Assembly (NCBI GenBank): GCA_040954595.2
Contig: CM082581.2
Location: 2,046,001 to 2,110,000 of the forward strand
Source: Balanoglossus misakiensis
Taxonomy: Eukaryota > Hemichordata
Direction: 5' to 3'
Length of the DNA stretch: 64,000 nucleotides
In this document: positions 55,791-64,000 of the stretch, piece by piece
How positions within the stretch are numbered: position 1 is the stretch's first letter
Layout: each line of letters opens with the position of its first letter
The notes under the pieces: model-generated
The model's database searches: none
The model's input: the letters and a program-made list of their open reading frames with translations, nothing else
What the model was told of the DNA's origin: nothing
Translations under genes and position numbers: made by a program

Positions 55791-55852
55791 AGCCACAAAA
55801 TTGTACATTTTGGATGATTGTCTACTTTAACGAAGATTTGTCTGTCGATATG
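55791..55852 (+). pseudogene. Lectin exon 3 with in-frame TAA
   Basis: The acceptor is AATTTTTTAG and the donor GTAGGT; phase 2 in, phase 1 out, which fits both neighbours. It encodes the end of a lectin domain (LYILDDCLL, then RRFVCRY) with the last two conserved Cys. The codon between these parts is TAA (55828-55830). Confidence 0.7.
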
Positions 55853-56495
55853 GTAGGTGTATATGTTAAACTTTATCAAATCGTTCAACAGTAAACCAGA
55901 GACTCCCATGCAAATTGGTTAAGCAATACTTTTTGTATGAAGTAAAGACGAATGGCGACCTTTTAGGATTTTGGTCGGGTTTCTAATGTGTGCAGTTTCA
56001 TTGTATTGCAAAGTTGTGGCGTAATAATTGTACCATGTTTGTTAATATGTTGAACTCTAAATAGATGTAACTTGAGTCACGAACGGTTGCGACATGCAAG
56101 TACTGAAATGTCGCCATCTCAGGAAAGAACTGCATCGCCACTTCTTGTATTGGTTCTCTCTTGCGTGTCTAATAAAACCTTCGTCGCGAGAACGTTACAT
56201 TATCCACATTACCGGCAGACAAAATAAGTGTAAACGTCCTCCAAAAATAAACGGGAAACCCGTTTTACTAAGAGGTGTATCCGATCTGCACCATCGATTT
56301 ATTGCAGTTTGAATGAATGATGTTACCAGAAATTGCAATATTCAGCGTGGCAGTTTCTTGTCAGATATGGACCTAACATGCTTCAATGAATCACTAATAC
56401 AAGCCGAAGTAAACATGGCGCCCTTTTGTGACCCAACGCTTCTTTGAATACCACTTATCCTAAACCAGTTATATCTTGTGGGTTTTACATTACAG
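55853..56495. other. Lectin intron
   Basis: I see no repeat. An open frame at 56094-56312 is rich in basic residues but has no lectin motif. Confidence 0.4.
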
Positions 56496-56998
56496 GTGAA
56501 CCAGTGTCGAATACACCTGGGTATACAGACCATGTTAGCTCTGATGTTACTGACACCAGTTATTCAAAAATGTCAACAGATGTCACAGAAGATACTGGCG
56601 CTGATGCTAAATCTGAAACTAGAATGACTGAAACAGAATCCTCGTTAGAGTTAACCGTAATGCAGCGATACGAAACGACAGATAACGATGTTCTGACAAA
56701 CATCCCTGATTACAAGGGCACTGAGAGCGTGTCTGGTTTCATCTTGAAGGAAACCCCTACTATAACGGCTACAACTGTAGTGCATGGGGGGATTTTGGCG
56801 CTATATAAACTTTGTTGCTTGATTGATTGATTGATGGGACTGAACCAGACGTTGAGGGAGACCACACTGATTCTGTCTCCATATCAACAGATACAATCGA
56901 CGCCAGCATCTTCTCTCAACATACTGCATGTAAAGGTCCACTGTGCCAACATTTCCCAAGCATTAGTGTTGTCGATGGCTATTCGAAAGTGCCCCGCT
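56496..56998 (+). pseudogene. Lectin stalk exon with a frameshifting insertion
   Basis: The acceptor is TTACAG, phase 1. Thr/Ser/Asp-rich coding (EPVSNTPGYTDHVSSDVTDT and so on) runs to ATT followed by VVH. A 50-bp addition (784-833 of this kilobase) breaks the frame, and beyond it the same kind of sequence (GTEPDVEGDHTDSVSISTDT) continues in another frame up to a strong donor, GTAAGTAT, in phase 1. The composition suits an O-glycosylated stalk. Confidence 0.72.
56784..56838 (+). mobile_element. 45-bp retroposon tail with ATGGG target duplication
   Basis: ATGGG at 56784-56788 and 56834-56838 flanks GGGATTTTGGCGCTATATAA, then ACTTTG and a (TTGA)n-type end. GCGCTATATAA also occurs near 60,311 in another repeat. 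It looks like an extreme 5'-truncated LINE or SINE copy. Confidence 0.75.
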
Positions 56999-57213
56999 GT
57001 AAGTATAGGCCCACTGTGCTTCACAATCACAATTGTAGAAACAAAACACAATCAAATAATATAAAATGAGACTGGGCGGCCTTAATATTTTTGAAACACC
57101 TGCATGATATCACTTCTTTATTTTGCCAGAGGTCCGTGCATCTTTCTTTCATGGTTTTGTCTTCTGGCTGCATTTATGGTTGTCTGTGCTAGGCCACGCT
57201 GTGCTGCTGATGT

Positions 57214-57271
57214 TGTGTGTGTGTGTGTGTGTGTTTGTGTGGGTGTGTGTGTGTGTGTGTATGTGTGTGTG
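57214..57271. repeat. (GT)n microsatellite
   Basis: This is a GT run with a few interruptions, in the last lectin intron. Confidence 0.95.
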
Positions 57272-57500
57272 GTTTTTGATTGGCCATTTACCAGTCAATG
57301 GTAAAATATATTTGCCTAGTGATTTTATTGAATATATAGATGGTTATGCTCGCAAATATATAATACTGTATTTTTTAAGTAACCTGAATGGATCCTGCCC
57401 ACGTCACAAGTAACCCGAATGAATCCTGTCCACGCCTATAGCCCAAGGCCTCATATTCTGCACTTTAAGCTTTTTTGCTATCAATTTTTTTTCTTGACAG

Positions 57501-57667
57501 GTGACGAACTCGGTAACAATGACAACACTTTCATGGTTCTAGTCCTAGGCTTTTTCGCTGCATATCTGGCTGTGCATATTGTGTTGATCCTCGGGATTTC
57601 GCGTTTTGTAAGAAACCTAGACCCTGCTCCGAAGTTGAAAAATGACAGAATACTGTTCTGGCTTTGA
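57501..57667 (+). CDS. Lectin last exon: membrane span and tail
   Basis: The acceptor is TTGACAG, phase 1. GDELGNNDNT leads into a span of about 23 hydrophobic residues (MVLVLGFFAAYLAVHIVLIL), then a short tail with RFVRNLDPAPKLKNDR and a TGA stop. No signalling motif such as an ITAM or ITIM is visible in the tail. Confidence 0.78.
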
Positions 57668-57791
57668 GCTTTATCCGTGTTATTGATTCAATGATCGAAT
57701 GCAAAATATTATTTATGATTGTTAGTTAGGTTTCTCTTACATTAAGCGCAACACTGTCGATTTATTACATTTAATAATTAAGATTAAGCTA

Positions 57792-57797
57792 AATAAA
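57792..57797 (+). terminator. Poly(A) signal of the lectin gene
   Basis: AATAAA lies about 125 bp after the stop codon of the membrane exon. Confidence 0.55.
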
Positions 57798-59337
57798 AAG
57801 GTCAGCATTTAAACCGTATTGGAATTGAATTGTAACTACATTTATTTTTGAACAAATGTGACACAGGTGTATTAATTATCGTAGGTTTCCAATGTATAGA
57901 GGACATATTCACTATGGACCTAGGTAGTTATTATGTGCACATGCGTATATTCAACTACTGGAGGATATCTTTTTGGACTTACTGTAATACCTGTGCTGTA
58001 TTGTGTTGTGTTTGTCTGTACAATATGCCATATAAATGTGATAATTGATTGAATATATTTGGAATATGGATGGATATGATCGGAATTATTTGATTATGAT
58101 TAGTGTTATTTTAATAAACGTACATACTTTCTTTCGCTATCACTTATAACTTCGCATATGTGTTGTTGTTGTTTTTCCTGGAACGGAATTCGAAATACCG
58201 CCCAAGGCAGTAGTTGATGGTTGTGAGGTAATTGCAATAGTTTTGTTTGTCCCGATCGCCATGTTCCAGTGGGGCGTACAAATTTCGGTCTGTCCTTCCT
58301 TCACATGCGGAGATGAATTTCATTCAAATCTTGCAACACAAATGTCTATAGTGCTGCAGGTGCTTAATTGGAAATGTGATAGCTTTTATTTTGGATTAGC
58401 AAATAACAAGACAGGTGGGGAAAATGCAGATCGGAACTCCCCCATTTATAACTTTAATGTTTGCAGCCCCCCTGTCATATCATCCAGTCATATTTTCAAC
58501 CCTTTGTACACGTTCGTACGCCGCACTGATTGGGAAGAAATGTGTTAACACACTATTTTTGGATCTGGTGGCTTTAATAGTGGAGTGATGGAAATTATAT
58601 TGGTCAATTTCAAATAACATAACATGAAACTATATTTCCCCACCCTGGTATAAAACCCTCTTCAGGTTGGGAATGGCTTGCCACATTGCCAAATTTTCTT
58701 TCTGGGACGCAGGTGAGCAGTTGAGCACTTAGATTGATGTATGTAAATTTGGCACTAAAATAACAACCGGTAATTCTTGAATTATTAAAACTGGATTATA
58801 ATTACATTATGATACTTTTATTTTAATACCTATCTGAAATCACATTACAAGTATAATAAATAACTTTTGCATTACAATTTACATAAACTGCCTACCGATC
58901 TCTACTATTGTGAATCAAGACAATGTCAATGACCCTAATACACACTTCACACTACTACACATTTTATACTGATTCAGGGATCCTCTGCTATCTGACATTC
59001 AACAGGCTTCTAGTCTAAAAATATTCAACCAATAGAATTTGAGCTTTCTTTTTACAGCACACTCATTATCATACCAATGGCCATCTGTGCGTCCACATTG
59101 ATTAGGTATTATTGGCGGTCCAAACATATTACAGTCTTCCCCCCCCCCCCCGCCTCTTCCAACTCAGTTGTAAGATTATCGACTGTGTACATTTAAATTA
59201 ACCAATGATAAAACATGTCCAATTTTGTCTCTGCCATACACTGTTGAGGAGAAATGTTTGATAGCTGATCGTTATTTTTGCCTGCACCTGTACTTTCAAA
59301 CATTCTTGACTCGGACAGGACATGCGGCTGTACAACA
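57798..59337. other. Downstream of the lectin gene, no gene seen
   Basis: Contains a poly-C run at 59139-59151. The open frame at 58243-58548 has no recognised domain. Confidence 0.4.
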
Positions 59338-59585
59338 TTAAAGAGACAAAGTCTCTCTCTCGCTGCCCTTTTCTATTAATTATGTTTGATACAAGACATG
59401 GATTACATTCTACATGTGGACATATAGTGAATCAACATTCGCCACACACAACTTCCATCCCATTTGTAGACACCAGAGTGAAAAATCTTGCCAAAATGAA
59501 TAATTGGTGTTAATTTTTTTTTCGGCCAGATTTTTACTCTCATGTAAACAAACAGGATGGAAATTGTTTACAGTTAATTAATGGT
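59338..59585 (+). mobile_element. MITE-like repeat M1, copy 3
   Basis: It starts ATTAAAGAGACAAAGTCTC and shares ATTAATTATGTTTGATACAA, CAACTTCCATCCCA and the reversed AGGATGGAA phrase near its end. The arms are shorter than in the 50,843 copy. Confidence 0.72.
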
Positions 59586-60129
59586 GACGTCAAAACATAG
59601 AGGGCGTCCATGGTAACTATACACTCTTTCCAATATTTATTGTTGGCTGGTTTTACTGTCAATCATGACAAAGTGCTCCCCAAAAAGCCTCAAGAACTGC
59701 CACTGTTTACATTATGTTCATTACTTTATTATCCCACTTTAAATAGATTGGTACATACTATAAGGCAAACATGAACATCTCATCGACGCACAATTATGGC
59801 TGTATTTTGCAAATTATTCACATTATATATTTAATGTGTGCCGCACCCATTTCATCAGCCTCCATACAAACAGTACACTGCAGCTAACGTGGTAAGTGTC
59901 TCCAATAGAAGACAAACTGATGCAAATACAAGTTATATGACTTAATGCTGGGGATTTTAAATGATATTTGAAGTATTTTATTGTGGAAAAAAACGGGAGA
60001 AATTTGACAGCTCTGGAGGCTTCAAACGATGTGTATATAGGAAATGTTCATCATTATCGGGAACTGAATTATATTAAAATGAAAATGCTTATTGTGGATT
60101 TTCTAGCTGAGCAATTTTAAACTTAGAAT
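59586..60129. other. No feature seen
   Basis: This is unique A/T-rich DNA. Confidence 0.4.
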
Positions 60130-60350
60130 TAAGACCACTTATACTTAAAACCCATCTTTTTATGAAAGCATTTATACACTAATTCTTTTACACTTTTTAC
60201 AACTTTTATATACCTTTTTAGCGTTTTTATGTCGAATTTTTTAGCTTGTATTTTTAGTGTACTTTTCATCATGTAGTAAAGCGCATTGAGATTATAGTCC
60301 ATTATGTAATGCGCTATATAAGAAATAATAATTATTATTATTTTCATTAT
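60130..60350. repeat. Retroposon-like 3' tail with GCGCTATATAA
   Basis: An A/T-rich stretch ends in AAAGCGCATTGAGATTATAG, then GCGCTATATAAG and an (ATT)n run. This resembles the 3' end of many invertebrate LINEs and SINEs. Confidence 0.5.
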
Positions 60351-60467
60351 TTAGTAAAAACAACAGAAACATAATTAACTCAGGATTTGTTTTTCCTGCT
60401 TTTGTTAAATACTTCACAGAGAGCAATATTATCTAGGCGTTTTTATTAATGGTGTAATCGACTGAGG

Positions 60468-62611
60468 TGAAATTTCCGACTTTTCGAGTACACATCGTGA
60501 TGGCGAAGGGTTCAGGAAGGCTAACCTTTTACCTGAAGGTGTCAACTGATGTTGGTTCGAGACCATTTTTTTTTCTATTTTTTTTTTGAGAACTTTAAAC
60601 GACATTACCATTGTAATTTTTATCATTTTCATAAATCCAATTCATTTCAATATCTACGCTGCGTGTTTTATCTGTCGGGTATAAGAAACATGCAGGGAAA
60701 CTTGGTCATTTTTTGTCGCGGTTCACTTGGGCATGTCTGAATACGGAGTGCTCAGCAGAGAGAAAGATAAACTAGCTAAAACCGTGTCTTTCCGTCCGCA
60801 TGACCAACCAAGGAGCGAAAACGTCGTTATTTAGGCCGTAATAAAACGTTTTTGTCCCCGAGGAGTGAATAAAGAACGGTCAGACCGTTGCGGGGTAGGG
60901 AACTCTTCTTCGCACCGCTGCGGTGCAGGGAACTCGTATTGCCCGCTGCAGTGCAAATAAGATCATTGGAGTTAAGCAATAAAGTGCGGAAAAATTCCGA
61001 CTTTTTCGAGTACACATCGTGATGGCGAAGGGTTGAGGAAGGCTAGCCTTTTTACCTGAACGAGTCAACTGATGTTGGTTCGAGACCACTTTTTTTTCTA
61101 TTTTTTGTTGAGAGAACTTTTAACGACATTGCAGTTGTAATTTTTATCATTTTCATAAATCCAATTCATTTCAATATCTACGCTGCGTTTTTTATCTGTC
61201 GGGTATAAGAAACATGCAGGGAAACTTGGTCATTTTTTGTCGCGGTTCACTTGGGCAAGTCTGAATACGGAGTACTCAGTAGAGAGAAAAATAAACTCGC
61301 TAAAACCGTGTCTTTCCGTCCGCATGACCAATCAAGGAGCGAAAAAGTCGTTATTTAGGCCGTAATAAAACGTTTTTGTCCCCGAGGAGTGAATAAAGAA
61401 CGGTCAGATCGTTGCGGGGTAGGGAACTCTTCTTCGCACCGCTGCGGTGCAGGTAACTCGTATTTGCACCGCTGCGGTGCAAATAAGATCATTGGAGTTA
61501 TGCTGCAATATAGTGCGGAAAATTTCCGACTTTTTCGAGTACACATCGTGATGTCGAATAGTTCAGGAAGGCTAGCCTTTTACCTGAAGGTGTCAACTGA
61601 TGTTGGTTCGAGACCACATTTTTTTTCTATTTCTTTTTTTGTGTGAAAATTTTTAACGACATTATCAGTGTAATTTACGTCATTTTCATAAAGCCAATTC
61701 ATTGCAATATCAACGCTGCGTTTTTTATCTGTCGGGTATAAGAAACATGCAGGGAAACATGGTCATATTTTTGTCGTGGTTCACTTGGGCAAGTCTGAAT
61801 ACGGAGTGTTCTGGAGAGAGAAAGATAAACTCGCTAAAACCCTTTTTTTCCGTCCGCATGACCAACCAAGGAGCGAAAAAGTCGTTATTTAGGCCGTAAT
61901 AAAACGTTTTTTCGCCGAGGAGTGAATAAAGAACGGTCAGATCGTTGCGGTGCAGAGAACTCTTATTTGCACCGCTGCGGTGCAAATCAGATCATTGGAG
62001 TTATGCTGCAATATAGTGCGGAAAATTTCCGACTTTTTCGAGTACACATCGTGATGGCGAATGGTTCAGGAAGGCTAGCCTTTTACCTGAAGGTGTCAAC
62101 TGATGTCCGTTCGTGACCACTTTTTTTCTTTTTTTTTTGTGAGAACTTTTAACGACATTACCATTGTAATTTTTATCATTTTCATAAATCCAATTCATTT
62201 CAATATCTACGCTGCGTTTTTTATCTGTCGCGTACAAGAAACATGCAGGGAAACTTGGTCATTTTTGTCGTGGTTCACTTGGGCAAGTCTGAATACGGAG
62301 TGCTCAGCAGAGAGAAAAATAAACTCGCTAAAACCGTGTCTTTCCGTCCGCATGACCAACCAAGGAGCGAAAAAGTCGTTATTTAGGCCGTAATAAAACA
62401 TTTTTGTCGCCGAGGAGTGAATAAAGAACGGTCAGATCGTTGCGGGGTAGGAAACTCTTATTCGCACCGCTGTGGTGCAGGGAACTCGTATATGCATCGC
62501 TGCGGTGCAAATAAGATCATTGGAGTAATGCTGCAATATAGTGCGGAAAATTTCCAACTTTTTCGAGTACACATCGTGATGGCGAATGGTTTCAGGAAGG
62601 CTAGCCTTTTA
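60468..62611 (+). repeat. Satellite of about 520 bp, 4 full copies
   Basis: CACATCGTGATG-type starts recur at 60491, 61013, 61542, 62045 and 62570 (steps of 522, 529, 503 and 525 bp). Each copy has GGTTCGAGACC followed by a T run, then GCAGGGAAAC, CCGTCCGCATGACCAA, the palindrome ACGGTCAGACCGT (or a one-base variant) and one or two copies of GCACCGCTGCGGTGC. No long open frame is conserved. Confidence 0.92.
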
Positions 62612-63381
62612 GGCTGCATTCACAAACACCTCTGGAGGGGGGGGCAGGAGAATTGAGGGGGGGGGGTTTGAAAAAATTGAGGGTATGTGAGGGGGGGGAT
62701 TTGAAATAATTTAGGGACTGAAAGGGGGGGACTTAAAAACTTTAACGACTAAATATTTAATTTGAGTCCACAAAAGTTTCTCATGTGGGAGGGGGACACC
62801 CCCTCCCACACCCACCCCCTCCATTCATCAACACATTTCAATCATTGACTGGTTTATCTAGTGTCCCAGGTCAGGGGACTTGCCCCACCCCATGATAACT
62901 TTGAGCGCCGACGGTTAAATTTGTCCTCCCCAACATACCGGTAGTTGAGTTAATTTGCTTTTGCCGGGTTCATTAAAATGCAGCTTTGAGCTCTGTATTT
63001 TAGAAAATTTTCTTACGTGGGAGGGGGACCCCGCCTCCCAAACCCACCCCCTTCAATTCTCGGTTTACGAAGTCTCCCAACACAGAATACAAATATATGT
63101 ACTTACAAAATAAAAACAATGTTCAGTTTTAATACCCACTGATGAGGGGAAACATCAGTTTCAAATTCTTTTCATGGGAGCGCTGTTTTTCTTTTTACAA
63201 GATAGATAGGTGATGTGTTTTGCTCTGTGAAAGACAATGGGGGGGATTTCAAAATTTTGGCAGTTCGGAAGGGGGGATTTGAAAATATTGGCAGTTCGGA
63301 AGGGGGGCATGTGAAAATTAGCGGAAAAAAAAATTGAATTCTCCCGCCCCCCCCCCTCCAGAGGTGTTTGTGAATGCAGCC
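62612..63381. mobile_element. 770-bp PIF/Harbinger-like non-autonomous element
   Basis: Terminal inverted repeats of about 30 bp start GGCTGCATTCACAAACACC and run into a G tract. TTA (62609-62611 and 63382-63384) is the 3-bp target duplication. It interrupts a 520-bp satellite copy, which resumes afterwards. The interior has several G runs on the plus strand and two copies of a GTGGGAGGGGGAC palindrome. A TWA target with GG-starting TIRs fits PIF/Harbinger. No transposase is present. Confidence 0.85.
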
Positions 63382-63447
63382 TTACCTGAAGGTGTCAACT
63401 GATCTTGGTTCGAGACCACTTTTTTTCAATTTTTTGTGTGTGAGAAC
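63382..63447 (+). repeat. Remainder of the interrupted 520-bp satellite copy
   Basis: TTACCTGAAGGTGTCAACTG and GGTTCGAGACC with a T run continue the copy cut by the Harbinger-like element. Confidence 0.85.
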
Positions 63448-64000
63448 AACACACCCTACTCATGCTAAGTTGTTACCAATTCCAGTTTCAGGACCCTGGG
63501 ACCGACTGGGTATGGATATTGTGGGACCCCTCCCTAGAACTTATGATGGTCATAAATACATCTTAGTACTTACTCATTACTTTACTTCTTAGTACTTACT
63601 CATTACTTTACAAAGTTTTCATTAGCATATCCATTACGTAATGCACGAGCTGAGACAGTTGCTAAGATCTTGTTTGATGAAGTAATTGCTACTTATGGAA
63701 GCCCCAGAGTTTTGCTGAGTAATGAGGGATCGATTTTTTTTATCCCAGGTAGTTCACGAAACCTGCAAATATTTCAACATTCTGAGTAAAGTTTCTACCC
63801 CTTATCGTCCACAGACCAATGGCCTTACAGAACGTTTCAATGGTTGCCTAGTCGACATGCTGTCCATGTTTGTCGATAATAAACAGAAAGATTGGTATCG
63901 GTACCTAAGTTCAGTGCTTTTCGCGTATAGAGTTAGTCCTCAAGAGTCCAGTGGGTTCAGCCCGTATTATGTGTTATAAGGTCGGCATCCCACATTGCCC
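63448..64000 (+). pseudogene. Ty3/gypsy integrase fragment
   Basis: This is an integrase core read in several frames: WDRLGMDIVGPL (first catalytic Asp), then LSNEGSIFF where an Asp is normally found before the Gly (Asn here), then PYRPQTNGLTERFNG with the catalytic Glu, and WYRYLSSVLFAYR. A 26-bp tandem duplication at 63561-63610 and a slip at a T run near 63,735 shift the frame. The element continues or is cut at the window edge. No LTR is seen in the window. Confidence 0.85.

Larger units (their letters stand above)
53068..57667 (+). pseudogene. C-type lectin membrane receptor gene (span), disabled
   Basis: Exons, by eye: 53068-53259, 53430-53574 or 55005-55140, 55791-55852, 56496-56998 and 57501-57667. 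Intron phases chain correctly (1, 2, 1, 1). They give the first half of a C-type lectin domain (WLEAKRACEQDSGHL), the loop half (WIDG, WTHYDGTPL, then the CIRAD Cys), the last strand with FVCR, a Thr/Ser-rich stalk and one membrane span with a short basic tail. This is a type I lectin receptor. The usual Ca/sugar EPN/QPD and WND motifs are not seen (HQPYG and LDD instead), so sugar binding is doubtful. Two lesions, an in-frame TAA and a frameshifting insertion, suggest a pseudogene or a null allele. The signal-peptide exon was not found. Confidence 0.75.

Noticed and set aside
60540-60580. tRNA gene in the 520-bp satellite
   Set aside because: There is no acceptor stem and no cloverleaf; only box B-like and weak box A-like words are present.

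Overview
The window is eukaryotic, from a metazoan. It has intron-split genes with GT/AG borders, several clades of APE-type LINEs, a Ty3/gypsy fragment, TIR elements, microsatellites and satellites, and no bacterial-style gene packing. The mix (single-ankyrin-repeat exon arrays, a membrane C-type lectin, a LINE whose ORF1 carries a 2A motif) fits a marine invertebrate such as a lancelet, hemichordate or echinoderm. The species cannot be fixed from the sequence alone.

Layout. (1) 1-19,300: a higher-order array. Blocks of three or four tandem units of about 1.43 kb (eleven in all) each end in a row of 34-bp GC-rich hairpins, followed by one or more ankyrin exons on the minus strand. (2) 19,305-24,223: a nearly complete 4.9-kb LINE with a 2A-bearing ORF1, inserted in an ankyrin intron; the interrupted intron sequence resumes on the far side. 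(3) 24,224-29,939: the remaining, more diverged ankyrin exons. At least 17 ankyrin exons lie on the minus strand from 29,939 down to 6,026. All are 99 or 102 nt and phase 0, so any one can be skipped or duplicated without changing frame. Two contain in-frame stops. (4) 29,940-39,765: mostly non-coding DNA with small TIR elements, palindromes, a TACGTG cluster and a decayed LINE 3' end. (5) 39,766-50,842: three copies (A, B, C) of another LINE on the minus strand. B and C share the same nonsense codon and the same altered catalytic motif. (6) 50,843-52,390: a palindromic MITE-like element and a 146-bp satellite. (7) 53,068-57,797: a plus-strand C-type lectin receptor gene (lectin domain, Thr/Ser stalk, one membrane span, poly(A) signal). 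It has a duplicated central lectin exon, an in-frame TAA in the last lectin exon, and a 45-bp retroposon tail with a 5-bp target duplication that shifts the stalk frame. (8) 60,468-63,447: a satellite of about 520 bp carrying palindromes and tRNA-like box B motifs, interrupted by a 770-bp TIR element. (9) 63,448-64,000: a broken Ty3/gypsy integrase.

The best candidates for something undescribed are the three hairpin arrays: 53-bp pitch, 13-14-bp stems, 6-nt loops and paired changes in opposite arms. They sit at the end of blocks of units that are dense in nuclear-receptor-type direct repeats (AGGTCA with 1, 3, 4 or 5 bp spacing), all inside introns of the ankyrin gene. All coordinates and splice borders were read by eye; no alignment or database search was run.
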